A DNA stretch of 64,000 bases, from contig FSRD01000001.1 in the NCBI GenBank assembly GCA_900129675.1, positions 3,957,501 to 4,021,500 of the forward strand, given 5' to 3'. This document shows, piece after piece, positions 18,672 through 27,712 of the stretch. Source of the stretch: Bradyrhizobium erythrophlei (GTDB taxonomy: Bacteria; Pseudomonadota; Alphaproteobacteria; Rhizobiales; Xanthobacteraceae). Under the pieces are notes generated by a model that saw only the letters and a program-made list of their open reading frames with translations, had not been told where the DNA came from and searched no databases. Each line of letters opens with the position of its first letter. The first letter of the stretch is position 1. A program made the position numbers and the translations under genes.

Positions 18672-18884
18672 TGTCGTCCCCTGTTTTGGCGCCCATGCGC
18701 GTCAGTTTCGGCGCGTCGTTGGGCAGATCATTACAGGGCAGGCGTTTCGGGACGTTTGCACGAAACCGCCAAAATGGTTTCATCGCGGTAATGAACTGTT
18801 TCTGGACGGTTTCGCGGCAGCGCTGGTTAACGCCGCCTCACCGCGGCGATCTTGCCGTCCCCGGGGACGCGCGGCGGGGCAAAT

Positions 18885-20279
18885 CTAGCCGATGCGCACG
18901 CGGGCCACGCCGGTGGCCGGGGTCCCCAGCGTGAGGCGGCGGTCGGTGACGGCGTGATGGAGTTGCTCGAGCGCCAGCCCGAGTACGGACAGGTCATCTT
19001 CCTGGATCGCGCCATCTTCGTAGCAATCGAGCGCCTCGCGCAGGACGGCGTCCGCCTCGCCCTGCATCTCCGTCAGTTCTTCCGGCGTTTCGGCTTTGCG
19101 CGCCCGCGCAAGCAGGTCGAGCAGATTTTCGCGATGCGCGACGTATTGCTCGCGTTCGTCCCGCCTCCAGTAATGCCGCAGCCAGGCGCCCCCCGATCCC
19201 AGGCCCGAGAGCAGCAGAATGACGCCCCAGATGTAGTCGCTATATTTTTCGAGGAAGGTGCGCTCGGTGCCGTCGATATAGGCCGCCGCGCCCTGGTGCG
19301 CCGGCAGCGCCGCGTCCTTGTCGGTGTCCGGCGCTTCGATCTTGGCCGCAGTCGGCAATTCCCTGGCGAGTTCGTGGCGCACCGTGAACAACTGACGGGC
19401 GAACGCGCCGACCGCGGTGTCGGACAACGACTTCGGCGCGATGATCAGATGGTTGACGCTGACGGTGTCGATCTTGTCTTCCGGCCGGGCGGGCGATGAG
19501 GCGAAAATGCTGCCGGGAATTTCCTCGGCTTCATAGAGCGGGTGTTTCTTGGCGATGGCTTCCGAGACATCGACCGGGAGGAATTTCGGCTCGCCGCGCG
19601 CGGTGGCCGTCGCGGCGATGGCGTCGGCGGTGATCTTGCTGTCGAGCGGGCCGACCGCCATGAACGCATCAAGGGTCTGGTCGTGCGCCAGCTCGGCGAT
19701 TTGATTGGTGGCGAACTGCGTCACCGCGACCTTGTCGGGATTGACGCCCGACTCGGTCAGGATCACGTGCAGCAGCGTGACGTTGGCCTCGCTCCGGCCG
19801 ATGACGCCGATGCGATGTCCGGGAAGTTCGTCGATGCTCTTGATCTTGGGCGCGGGCTGTTTCTTCGAGCCTTTCGCCGCGAGACCCGAGGGCGCCCACA
19901 GCACCACGACGTTCTTGCGCAGGATGGCGACGGATTCGGCGTTGGCCGGCAGGTTCAGATCGCCGCGCGCGATCGCAAGGTCGGTCTTGCCGGCGGAGAA
20001 CAGCGCGATGCTCTCGGTCGCCCCTGCGGTCGTGATCGGCGCCAGCCTAATCGGGCTTCGCTCGTTGGCAAAGGTCTGCGCCAGTAACTGCACAAGCTTC
20101 TGGTCGTCGCTGCCGGGTGGTCCGACCGCAATCCGCAAGGTGACCGGCCGCAACACGAAATAGACCGTGCCCGCGGCGACGCCGAACAGGAAAATGCCGA
20201 CGGCGAGGATCAGCAGCGAATAGTTCTTTCGCTTCCGTCGAGGGCGGCGTGCAGCAATCTTTTCGTCGGGGTTTGACAT
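18885..20279 (-). CDS. TAXI-family TRAP solute-binding protein
   Basis: A protein of 464 residues. A basic N-terminus (RRPRRKRKNY) and one membrane segment (about 20-43) anchor a periplasmic domain of the TAXI/SBP family: LRIAVGPPGSDDQKLVQLLA, FSAGKTDLAIARGD, GHRIGVIGRSEANVTLLHVI and AFMAVGPLDSKI. A second membrane segment (YIWGVILLLSGLGSGGAWL, about 350-370) leads to a cytoplasmic helical tail. The C-terminal membrane-plus-helix part is not usual for a simple binding protein and suggests a sensor or scaffold. No TRAP permease is adjacent. Confidence 0.85.
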   Translation of the reverse strand: MSNPDEKIAARRPRRKRKNYSLLILAVGIFLFGVAAGTVYFVLRPVTLRIAVGPPGSDDQKLVQLLAQTFANERSPIRLAPITTAGATESIALFSAGKTDLAIARGDLNLPANAESVAILRKNVVVLWAPSGLAAKGSKKQPAPKIKSIDELPGHRIGVIGRSEANVTLLHVILTESGVNPDKVAVTQFATNQIAELAHDQTLDAFMAVGPLDSKITADAIAATATARGEPKFLPVDVSEAIAKKHPLYEAEEIPGSIFASSPARPEDKIDTVSVNHLIIAPKSLSDTAVGAFARQLFTVRHELARELPTAAKIEAPDTDKDAALPAHQGAAAYIDGTERTFLEKYSDYIWGVILLLSGLGSGGAWLRHYWRRDEREQYVAHRENLLDLLARARKAETPEELTEMQGEADAVLREALDCYEDGAIQEDDLSVLGLALEQLHHAVTDRRLTLGTPATGVARVRIG

Positions 20280-20412
20280 CGTACTGTCACGTTACACGAA
20301 AAAACGTGGAGGCGGCCTTAAAAAACAACCTTACAGATCGATGACGTCATACGCCTGAAATATCCATGTCCTTAACGTCAGGAAATTGAGAATCATCGAA
20401 TCTCGGGTTCCC

Positions 20413-21471
20413 ATGATGCGGATATTGATCGCGACCGACGCTTGGCATCCGCAGGTGAATGGCGTCGTGCGGACGCTGACCTCGCTGGCCCGCAGCGCCT
20501 CGGCGCTCGACGCCGAAATCAACTTTCTCACTCCCGAGGGGTTTCCATCCGTCGGAGTCCCGACCTATCCGGGCTTGCGCGTCGCGCTGCCGAACCGGCG
20601 CGAGATCGCGCGCCGGATCGAGGCTGCCGCACCCGATGCCGTTCACATCGCCACCGAGGGACCGGTCGGCTGGGCGGTGCGCGCCTATTGCCGCCGCCGC
20701 AAACTCGCCTTCACCACCTCCTACACGACGCGCTTCCCGGAATATGTCGCGGTCCGCACCATGATCCCGGCCAGCGTCGGCTATGCGGTGCTGCGGCATT
20801 TTCACGCGGCCTCGAGCATGATCATGGTGGCGACCGAATCGCTGCGGCAGGAATTGAGCGCGCGCGGCTTCCGCAAGCTCGGCTTCTGGACCCGTGGCGT
20901 CGACACCGACCTGTTCAGGCCGGAGCAGCCGGCGGAACTCGATTTGCCGCGGCCGATCTTCATGACCATGGGCCGCGTTGCGGTCGAAAAGAATCTCGAA
21001 GCGTTCCTGGCGCTGGATCTGCCGGGAACCAAGGTCGTGATCGGCGACGGGCCGCAAAAGGCGGCGCTGGCGCTGAAATATCCGAAGGCGAAATTCCTCG
21101 GCGAGAAAAAGGGTCAGGATCTGACCGCGCATCTGGCCGCCGCCGATGTCTTCGTATTCCCGAGCCTCACCGACACCTTCGGCGTCGTGCAACTCGAGGC
21201 TCTGGCGTGCGGCACGCCGGTTGCGGCTTTTCCGGTTACCGGTCCGCTCGACGTGATCGCCGATCATCCGATCGGCGCGCTGGATTGGGATCTGCGCAGC
21301 GCCTGCGTCCGCGCGCTCGGCATGTCGCGCGACGCGTGCCGGAATTTTGCGCTGGCGCGTTCCTGGGAGAACAGCGCGCGCCAGTTCATCGGCAATCTGA
21401 CGGCGTTGCAGCCGAGCCGTTCGCTGCGGCCCGCCCGCCGCGTCGCCGGCACCAGTGCTGTTCAAGGGTAA
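20413..21471 (+). CDS. Glycosyltransferase family 4 (GT-B) protein
   Basis: A protein of 352 residues. The N-terminal domain starts MRILIATDAWHPQVNGVVRT, the usual nucleotide-sugar glycosyltransferase opening. The C-terminal donor domain has FMTMGRVAVEKNLEAFL, KVVIGDGPQKAAL and FPSLTDTFGVVQLEALACGT (the E-x7-E-like site). Relatives transfer glucose or mannose to lipids or to glycans, among them diacylglycerol glucosyltransferases and PimB-like enzymes. It is followed after 38 bp by the PmtA-like gene, so a lipid acceptor is likely by context. Two adjacent Met codons (20413, 20416) are possible starts. Confidence 0.88.
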   Translation: MMRILIATDAWHPQVNGVVRTLTSLARSASALDAEINFLTPEGFPSVGVPTYPGLRVALPNRREIARRIEAAAPDAVHIATEGPVGWAVRAYCRRRKLAFTTSYTTRFPEYVAVRTMIPASVGYAVLRHFHAASSMIMVATESLRQELSARGFRKLGFWTRGVDTDLFRPEQPAELDLPRPIFMTMGRVAVEKNLEAFLALDLPGTKVVIGDGPQKAALALKYPKAKFLGEKKGQDLTAHLAAADVFVFPSLTDTFGVVQLEALACGTPVAAFPVTGPLDVIADHPIGALDWDLRSACVRALGMSRDACRNFALARSWENSARQFIGNLTALQPSRSLRPARRVAGTSAVQG

Positions 21472-21509
21472 TCGAGAATTCATCGAACGAAAGAGACGAG
21501 AACACAATC

Positions 21510-22181
21510 ATGGCAGAAATCATCAAGCTCGACTTCGACCGCGAGATGGTCGAGCAGGCCTACGATCGCTGGGCACCGGTGTACGACCTCGTGTTCGGCG
21601 GCGTCTTCAGCAAGGGCCGCAAGGCGGCGATTGCGGCCACGAACAGGATCGGCGGCCGCGTGCTCGAGGTCGGCGTCGGCACTGGCATCTCGTTGCCGCA
21701 ATACGCGCCGCATGTCCGGATCTTCGGCACCGATATTTCTGAGGCGATGCTGCAAAAGGCCAAGAAGCGCGTCACCGAGTTGGGCCTCAAGAACGTCGAG
21801 GGTCTCGCGGTGATGGACGCCGAGAAACTCGAATTCCCCGACAATTCCTTCGACGTCGTGATGGCGCAATATGTCGTGACCGCGGTGCCGAACCCGGAAG
21901 TGGCGCTCGACGAGTTCGCCCGCGTGTTGCGGCCGGGCGGCGAGCTGATCATCCTGACCCGGGTCAGCGCCGATGCCGGCGTGCGCCGCTTCATCGAGCA
22001 GCGGCTGCAGCCGGTGGTGCGTCCGCTCGGCTTCCGGACCGCTGAATTCGCCTGGTCGCGCTATGCGCAATGGCTGGCGGGTGCGCGCGGCATGGAATTG
22101 GCGGAGCGCCGTCTGGTGCCGCCGCTCGGCCATTTCTCGCTGGTACGCTTCCGCAAGATCGACGTCGCCAAAGCCGCGTGA
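21510..22181 (+). CDS. SAM methyltransferase, phospholipid N-methyltransferase (PmtA)-like
   Basis: A protein of 223 residues, class I methyltransferase. It starts MAEIIKLDFDREMVEQAYDR followed by WAPVYDLVFG, a sequence typical of the Rhodobacter-type PmtA, which methylates phosphatidylethanolamine toward phosphatidylcholine. The SAM site is VLEVGVGTGISLPQY, with DISEAMLQKAKKR and NSFDVVMAQYVV after it. A glycosyltransferase precedes it and a membrane protein follows; PSD, which makes the substrate, is 2.6 kb away. UbiE-like quinone methylation is the alternative. No signal peptide. Confidence 0.82.
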   Translation: MAEIIKLDFDREMVEQAYDRWAPVYDLVFGGVFSKGRKAAIAATNRIGGRVLEVGVGTGISLPQYAPHVRIFGTDISEAMLQKAKKRVTELGLKNVEGLAVMDAEKLEFPDNSFDVVMAQYVVTAVPNPEVALDEFARVLRPGGELIILTRVSADAGVRRFIEQRLQPVVRPLGFRTAEFAWSRYAQWLAGARGMELAERRLVPPLGHFSLVRFRKIDVAKAA

Positions 22182-22299
22182 GTCCGTGCGCGCGGCGCTT
22201 TCGCCGTCGCTGCACGCCTTCATATGTCAACATCATGATGTCACACGCCGGACATCGAATCCCTGTAACCATGATCCCGAAAGAATTTTGGGGGAGCCA

Positions 22300-22917
22300 A
22301 TGATCAAGAACTTCCTGCAGGAACTGCGAACCCAGCGCTGGGACGACCACCGCTACTATCATCACAGCCGCATCAACCAGTCGCTGCACTTCGTCAGTTC
22401 GGTGAGCTTCCTGGTCGCCTATGTGATGCTGTTTGTGGATCCGATGGTGTCGGCGCTGCTCGGTTGGCTGGTCTCGATGACGTCGCGCCAGGCCGGCCAC
22501 TTCTTCTTCGAGCCCAGGGGTTACGACCACGTCAACCACGCGACCCATGAGCACAAGGAAGAGATCAAGGTCGGCTATAATTTGCAGCGCAAGGTCGTGT
22601 TGATGGCGATCTGGGCGTTGTCGCCGCTGGTGCTGTACTTCGATCCGACCCTGTTCGGTCTGTTCAAGCCATGGGTCTCATTCGCCGACTTCACCCGTCA
22701 GGTGGCCAAGGTCTGGCTCGCGGTGGGTATCGGCGGCTTGCTGTTCCGCACCGTTCATCTGTTCTTCATCCGCGATATCGAGACCGGCCTGGTCTGGATG
22801 ACGAAGATCCTCACCGACCCCTTCAACGATTTCAAACTCTATCACAAGGCGCCGCTGTTCCTGTTGAAGGGCGAACTGATCGATCCCGGCCTCGAGAAGC
22901 ACGTCAAGCACGCCTGA
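22300..22917 (+). CDS. Integral membrane protein with His-rich motifs (Mpo1/DUF962-like)
   Basis: A protein of 205 residues; start after GGGGAG at 22291. Hydrophobic segments lie at about 30-48, 50-65, 98-118 and 140-160. Histidines are conserved-looking in DDHRYYHHSRINQSLHFVSS, GHFFFEPRGYDHVNHATHEH. The spacing recalls the Mpo1-like/DUF962 family of membrane proteins, some of which act as metal-dependent fatty acid dioxygenases. The link is tentative. Its position in the lipid-modifying group supports a lipid role. Spacing of 118 bp from the methyltransferase allows one transcript. Confidence 0.7.
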   Translation: MIKNFLQELRTQRWDDHRYYHHSRINQSLHFVSSVSFLVAYVMLFVDPMVSALLGWLVSMTSRQAGHFFFEPRGYDHVNHATHEHKEEIKVGYNLQRKVVLMAIWALSPLVLYFDPTLFGLFKPWVSFADFTRQVAKVWLAVGIGGLLFRTVHLFFIRDIETGLVWMTKILTDPFNDFKLYHKAPLFLLKGELIDPGLEKHVKHA

Positions 22918-22944
22918 GAATTGATCTAGGATGCCCCTAACGTT

Positions 22945-23070
22945 CGTCATGCCCGGGCTTGTCCCGGGCATCCACGTCTTGGCGGCACAAAGAATAAAGA
23001 CGTGGATGGCCGGGCATAGGCGAGCGGAAGCGACGCCGTCCTTCGGACGGCTCCGCCCAGCCGTGACGAG
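22945..23070. repeat. Composite palindromic repeat (CGTCATGCCCGGGCTTG type)
   Basis: Starts CGTCATGCCCGGGCTTGTCC, itself a hairpin, then GGCATCCACGTC and its complement GACGTGGATGGCC, then the module GGCATAGGCGAGCGGAAGCG and CCGTCCTTCGGACGG. Same family as 2449-2573. It lies between two convergent genes and may act as a bidirectional transcript end. Confidence 0.82.
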
Positions 23071-23086
23071 GAATAGAACAGCGGAG

Positions 23087-24751
23087 TTACCGCAACCGCT
23101 TTCGCGTCAGCATCTCTTTCAGGATCTGCCGCTTGATGCCCTTGTTGGTGAGATCGGCGTCGTGCCACCACCAGCCGTCGCGCTTCATCTTCTCGCAGGC
23201 TGCGACGAAACGGTCGGCGACCGCGGCAAAGTCGGCATCCGTATAGTTCAGGCTGAAGATCAGGCGGCCGCTTCCGACCCAGCTCAGCGCGAGCCCTTCG
23301 GCGCGCAGGTAATATTGAAGCATCCAGTTGTAACGGGACGGCTCGGTATAATGCACCATCCAGATCGACGACAGATTGCTGACCCGCACCGGGAGATCGG
23401 CTGCGGCCAGCCTGTCGTTCAACGCCCTGGCGCGCCCGTTCCAGGTCTCTTCGAGTCCGATATAGACCGAACGGAAATTGGGACTGGCGAGCCGGCCGAG
23501 GAATTCGTCCATCGCCGTCATGACGTAGGGGTGCGAATTGAAGGTGCCGCGGGCAAAGCAGACGTCGGCCGGCCGGTCGTCGCGGAACCGGCGCATCAGA
23601 TCCTTGCGGCCGCAAACCACGCCGACGGGCAGGCCGCCCGCCAGACTCTTGCCATAGGTCACCATGTCGGCGCGGATGCCGAAATATTCCTGCGCGCCTC
23701 GGTACGCGAGGCGGAAGCCGACAAAGACCTCGTCGAAGATCAGCACGATGCCGCGCTCGGTGCAGACCTCGCGCAGCTTGCGCAGCCAGTCGCCATAGGC
23801 GGCGCGATCGAAATTGCCGCCGCGCGAACTGTCGACCAGCGAGGAATCGCCGGGCGCGTTGGCGTTGGGATGCAGCGCCTGCAGCGGATTGACCAGCACG
23901 CAGGCGATGTCGCGCCGCGTCTTCAGGACATGCAGCGTCCGTTCCGACATCTCGGCCAGCGTGTAGGTCTCGTGCGGCGAAACAGGATTGCCGACGCCGG
24001 GCTGCACGTCGCCCCACCAGCCGTGATAGGCGCCGGCGAAACGCACCAGATGCGAGCGGCGGGTGTGATAGCGCGCGAGCCGCACCGCCTGCATCACGGC
24101 TTCGGTGCCGGACATGTGGAACGAGACTTCGTCGAGACCGGATATCTCGCACAGCCGCCGCACATTGTCGGTTATGACGGGGTGATAGGGCCCGAGCACC
24201 GGCCCCAGTGCATGCGCGCGCTCCTCGGCCTTGGCAATGCACTCCTTGTAGAAATCGTTGCCGAAGATGTTGACGCCGTAGGAACCGGTCAGGTCGTAGG
24301 ACACATTGCCGTCGACATCGGTGACGGTGACGCCGGCCGAGGACTGCACGAAGGTGCTGGTCGAAAGATGCTCGCGCATCAGGCGGCTGTACTGAAACGG
24401 CACCCGGTAGGCTTCGGTGAATTGCAGATCGGAGATCCGGCTGGCCGCCTCCGCCGTCATCTGCCGGCCCTTGGCGTAGCGTTCGCTGTAGCAACCGGAG
24501 AGGCGGAAGAAGCCGTCCTGGCGCTGCATCGCCACCGCGGGCGGCGCGCCGTCGGAACGGAAGAAATCGTCGATATCGAATTCGTAATGCGGCACCAGGC
24601 GCGCGACCATCCTGGACATCTTGGAATGTCCGGTCAGCGAGCGGTGCTTGGCTCGCGACAGCGCCAGCCGCGCCTGCAATTTGGGGAAGGTCACCGCGGC
24701 GCCGGCAATCGCGGCGGCGGACAGCGACAGAATCGAAAGGGGCGAATCCAT
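23087..24751 (-). CDS. Class III PLP aminotransferase (GSA-AM/AMT-like) with N-terminal membrane segment
   Basis: A protein of 554 residues. The first 25 residues (ILSLSAAAIAGAAVTF) form a probable membrane anchor. The catalytic domain starts near residue 90 and has GSYGVNIFGNDFYKECI, HMSGTEAVMQAVRLARYHTR, GAYHGWWGDVQPG, IFDEVFVGFR and the PLP-lysine block VTYGKSLAGGLPVG. This resembles glutamate-1-semialdehyde aminomutase and the aminotransferase domains of polyketide/peptide synthases that aminate acyl chains, but is about 120 residues longer than GSA-AM. Its start codon overlaps the divergent PSD start. Membrane anchor and neighbours suggest a lipid or acyl substrate; this is inference. 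Confidence 0.86.
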   Translation of the reverse strand: MDSPLSILSLSAAAIAGAAVTFPKLQARLALSRAKHRSLTGHSKMSRMVARLVPHYEFDIDDFFRSDGAPPAVAMQRQDGFFRLSGCYSERYAKGRQMTAEAASRISDLQFTEAYRVPFQYSRLMREHLSTSTFVQSSAGVTVTDVDGNVSYDLTGSYGVNIFGNDFYKECIAKAEERAHALGPVLGPYHPVITDNVRRLCEISGLDEVSFHMSGTEAVMQAVRLARYHTRRSHLVRFAGAYHGWWGDVQPGVGNPVSPHETYTLAEMSERTLHVLKTRRDIACVLVNPLQALHPNANAPGDSSLVDSSRGGNFDRAAYGDWLRKLREVCTERGIVLIFDEVFVGFRLAYRGAQEYFGIRADMVTYGKSLAGGLPVGVVCGRKDLMRRFRDDRPADVCFARGTFNSHPYVMTAMDEFLGRLASPNFRSVYIGLEETWNGRARALNDRLAAADLPVRVSNLSSIWMVHYTEPSRYNWMLQYYLRAEGLALSWVGSGRLIFSLNYTDADFAAVADRFVAACEKMKRDGWWWHDADLTNKGIKRQILKEMLTRKRLR

Positions 24752-25655
24752 GCCACCAGCGCTAGCCAATCCAGCTAACAGAATAATGACAATCCGGGGC
24801 CTGATCGCAGCCTTGACGCAGCAGGAGGACCTGAACTTCCTCTTGACCAACCGCATCCCGCGGGCGGCACTGACGCGGTTCATGGGCTGGTTCGCCAAAA
24901 TCGAAAATCCGCTGGTGCGCGACGCCTCGATCGCCTGCTGGCGGCTGTTTTCCGATCTCGATCTGTCGGAAGCGAAAAAGACCGAGTTCAAGAGCCTGCA
25001 CGATTGTTTTACCCGCGAGCTTCGCCCCGGCCTGCGGCCGGCCGACCCCGATCCCGCCGTGGTCGCCAGCCCGAGCGACGGAATCATCGGCGCGTTCGGA
25101 AGGATCGAGGATACAAAACTGTTTCAGATCAAGGGCGCGCCCTACGCGCTGCTCGATCTGCTTGGCGATTCCGCCCTGGTGGAGCAACACCGCAACGGGC
25201 GCTTCGTCACCTTGCGGCTGACGTCGAGCATGTATCACCGCTTCCACGCGCCCGCCGATTGCCGGATCGAGAAGGTCACGTTCATCCATGGCGACGTCTG
25301 GAACGTCAACCCGATCGCGCTGAAGCGGGTCGAGCGGCTGTTCTGCAAGAACGAGCGCGCGGTGCTGCAAACCCGCCTTGCGTCAGGCGAGGCGCTGACG
25401 CTGGTGCCGGTCGCCGCCATTTTAGTGGCCAGCATCCGGCTGCATTTCCTCGATGCCACGCTCAACGCGCAAAGCAGGGGGCCGGTCGTGTTCCCGTGCG
25501 ATGCTGAAGTCCGCAAGGGCTGTGAACTCGGATGGTTCGAACACGGATCGACCATCATCGTGCTCACGCCGGATCATTTCGAATTTGGCGACAACGTCAT
25601 GGAAGGCGCACGCATCCGCGCCGGCGAGCCGCTGCTGAGAAAACCGTCGGCGTGA
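24750..25655 (+). CDS. psd: Phosphatidylserine decarboxylase (proenzyme)
   Basis: A protein of 301 residues. PSD converts phosphatidylserine to phosphatidylethanolamine at the inner membrane. The E. coli-like long form is seen: NRIPRAALTRFMGWFAKIEN, CFTRELRPGLRP, VVASPSDGIIGAFGRI, YHRFHAPADCRIEKV and, near the C-terminus, ELGWFEHGSTIIVL, where cleavage before Ser makes the pyruvoyl group. The ATG at 24750 lies in the same CATG as the divergent aminotransferase ATG; the Met at 24786 (MTIRGLI) is an alternative start. It supplies the substrate for a PmtA-type enzyme. Confidence 0.9.
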   Translation: MPPALANPANRIMTIRGLIAALTQQEDLNFLLTNRIPRAALTRFMGWFAKIENPLVRDASIACWRLFSDLDLSEAKKTEFKSLHDCFTRELRPGLRPADPDPAVVASPSDGIIGAFGRIEDTKLFQIKGAPYALLDLLGDSALVEQHRNGRFVTLRLTSSMYHRFHAPADCRIEKVTFIHGDVWNVNPIALKRVERLFCKNERAVLQTRLASGEALTLVPVAAILVASIRLHFLDATLNAQSRGPVVFPCDAEVRKGCELGWFEHGSTIIVLTPDHFEFGDNVMEGARIRAGEPLLRKPSA

Positions 25656-25731
25656 TCTCGATTCCGCCGCGCGCTTCCCTATATAGTCGCGATCGCAGCA
25701 AAGATTCGAAATCGCAAATTTGGGAAGAGAG

Positions 25732-26277
25732 ATGGCGCGGACGCCTGTTCTGGCGGGGGGAGGCATTGTGCTGCGGCTCGAGGGCACGCCGCTGATCGCG
25801 GTGGTGCGCCTGCGCAAACGGAACGAATGGGTGTTGCCCAAGGGCAAGCTCGACGACGGCGAGACGCCGCGTGCGGCTGCCGAGCGCGAGGTCAACGAGG
25901 AAACCGGGCACGAGGTTTCCGTGCACGAATTTCTGGGCACGCTGGTCTATGAGTCCGGCGGACGCTCCAAGGTCGTGCATTACTGGCGCATGGAAGCCGG
26001 CGGCGAGCCGGTTCATGAACTGATGCACGACGTGAAGGCGGTGGACTGGTTGCCGCTTCCGGACGCCGTCGAGCGGCTCTCGCGCGGCTATGAGCGCGCG
26101 TTTCTCGAAAATGTCGGGCCGATCGCGCTGCAGGCCGCCGGCAGTGCTGCCGAAGCCGACGGTTCGGCCGGGGTTGGGTTCGAAACGCGCGAGATCGTTG
26201 CGGTGGGCGACGACGCTCCAGGCCCGCGCAGAAGCTTCGCGCAACGAGTCAGGGACTGGCTGCGGCGTGCGGCCTGA
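25732..26277 (+). CDS. Nudix hydrolase
   Basis: A protein of 181 residues; start after a GGGAAGAGAG site. The Nudix box is complete: GKLDDGETPRAAAEREVNEE followed by TG, which holds the metal-binding glutamates. Before it, VVRLRKRNEWVLPKGK is typical of diadenosine polyphosphate/MutT-like hydrolases. It hydrolyses a nucleoside diphosphate linked to another group; the exact substrate cannot be told. The C-terminal 50 residues are variable and end RDWLRRAA. It follows psd by 76 bp in the same direction. Confidence 0.9.
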   Translation: MARTPVLAGGGIVLRLEGTPLIAVVRLRKRNEWVLPKGKLDDGETPRAAAEREVNEETGHEVSVHEFLGTLVYESGGRSKVVHYWRMEAGGEPVHELMHDVKAVDWLPLPDAVERLSRGYERAFLENVGPIALQAAGSAAEADGSAGVGFETREIVAVGDDAPGPRRSFAQRVRDWLRRAA

Positions 26278-26299
26278 GTCCTGCTGCCACGCGGCATCG

Positions 26300-27712
26300 T
26301 CAGCGACGTTTTTCCTTCGGCGGCTTGCCGCCCCTGGGCGGAGGCGGCAATCGACGCGGTGGCTGCGCCGGCCGGTTTTGCAATCCGGACCGCTGCAGGC
26401 CGGGCACGGCTGGTGCAATGCCGGGCGAATGCGGCTGGGCTTGTTGCGGCACGCCCGGCGGACGAGCGCCGGGTTGCCGCACGCTTGGTGGCTGCACGCG
26501 CTGTTGCTGCCCACCGGGTTGTTGACTGCCTTGCTGCTGAACACCTGGCTGCGCACGGTTTGGCGGCTGCGAGCGCGGCAGCGGCGTGCCGCCGGGTTGA
26601 CCGGGCAACGCCTGGCCTGATCGCGGCGGCACAGTTGCTTGTCCTGGCTGCGGCTGAGTCGATCCCTGCCGGTTCGGCGCGCCCGGTTGTGGCGGCTGAC
26701 CGGGACGATTTGGCTGACCGGGCTGCGGCGGTTGTCCGGGACGATTCTGTTGACCCGGCTGTTGCGGGCCCGTCCGGTTCTGTCCCGGCACGCCGTTTGG
26801 CTGTTGCGGGCCGGATCGGCGCGGCGGGTTGCCACGGATCACGCCGGGATTGGCGCGGCGGAACGCGCGCTGCTCGTCGACGACCTGCCGGCCGACGGTC
26901 TGCGCGGCGTGAACCTGACGCACGAAACCCTGATCGCGCGCGATTTGTTGCGGCGAAATCGTCAGCGGCACCGCGGCGACGCGCGCGCCTCCCACGCCGG
27001 GCCGGATGGTGAAGCCGCTGGCGCCCTGGGTCAGGAAGCCGAGCCGCGCGCCGGCGCGGTCGTTGACCTCGATTCGCCCGACCCTGCCGTCGGCATCGGG
27101 ATAGAGCTTGATCGCGACGTTGTTCGGATTGTTGGCGGCCGCACCTTGCGGCACTTCGACCAGGCCGGTGGTGCCGCGAATGCCGAGCGATGCGGTCGGC
27201 GTGGTGATTTTCATGTCGCCGGTCTTTGCAACCGACGCGGCCACGAAGGCCACGGTGCCCTTGGCGACGTCGAATGTCGCCGAGTTGTTGTTGCCGCCGT
27301 CCTCGTAGACGTAGTTGTCGATCGTGATCTGCGAACTGGCCTTGAGATTGAAGGTGGTGGCGTCGTTGAAGGTGACGCCGAGCGTCGAACTCGCCGCGGT
27401 CTGCACCACGTCGTTGAGATAGATGTCGTCCTTCACCTTGAGCGGCGTGGTCTCGTTGCTGCGGGTGACGCTGGCGCTGCCGGTCAGGGTTGCGACATTG
27501 CCGATCGGTTCCTCGACGGCGGGCTGGACGTCGGCGGCCGGTGCCGCCGGATTGGGCGCGGCGGGCGCCGGTGCGGCAGGCGTCGCGGGTGGCGCCGGTT
27601 CGGGCTGTGCCTGCGCCAGTTGCACGATGTCATCAGCTGCGGCGAAAACATCCGTCGCGCCGATATAACAAACGATGAGCAGGAGCGCGAATGAAAACCA
27701 GCGCCGCATCAC
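26300..27712 (-). CDS. FecR-domain protein with long Pro/Gln/Arg-rich tail
   Basis: A protein of 470 residues. A signal peptide (residues 1-25) and an Ala/Pro linker precede a FecR domain (about 75-215): GNVATLTGSASVTRSNE, DDIYLNDVVQTAASSTLGVT, GTVAFVAASVAKTGDM and TPTASLGIRGTTG. FecR domains act as periplasmic signal or binding modules. From about residue 300 to the end the chain is low-complexity (repeats of QPPQPGQPNRPG and similar), rich in Pro, Gln, Arg and Gly, likely disordered and basic. It may sit in the periplasm and bind peptidoglycan or other polyanions; this is inference. No FecI sigma gene is beside it. Confidence 0.83.
   Translation of the reverse strand: MMRRWFSFALLLIVCYIGATDVFAAADDIVQLAQAQPEPAPPATPAAPAPAAPNPAAPAADVQPAVEEPIGNVATLTGSASVTRSNETTPLKVKDDIYLNDVVQTAASSTLGVTFNDATTFNLKASSQITIDNYVYEDGGNNNSATFDVAKGTVAFVAASVAKTGDMKITTPTASLGIRGTTGLVEVPQGAAANNPNNVAIKLYPDADGRVGRIEVNDRAGARLGFLTQGASGFTIRPGVGGARVAAVPLTISPQQIARDQGFVRQVHAAQTVGRQVVDEQRAFRRANPGVIRGNPPRRSGPQQPNGVPGQNRTGPQQPGQQNRPGQPPQPGQPNRPGQPPQPGAPNRQGSTQPQPGQATVPPRSGQALPGQPGGTPLPRSQPPNRAQPGVQQQGSQQPGGQQQRVQPPSVRQPGARPPGVPQQAQPHSPGIAPAVPGLQRSGLQNRPAQPPRRLPPPPRGGKPPKEKRR

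Noticed and set aside
20442..22181. A 579-residue fused protein
   Set aside because: Only the last 223 residues match a methyltransferase; the front is an out-of-frame reading of the glycosyltransferase.
22931..24778. Open frame of 615 codons antisense to the aminotransferase
   Set aside because: It is the GC-driven mirror of a gene with clear PLP motifs, is rich in Arg/His/Gln and has no domain pattern.
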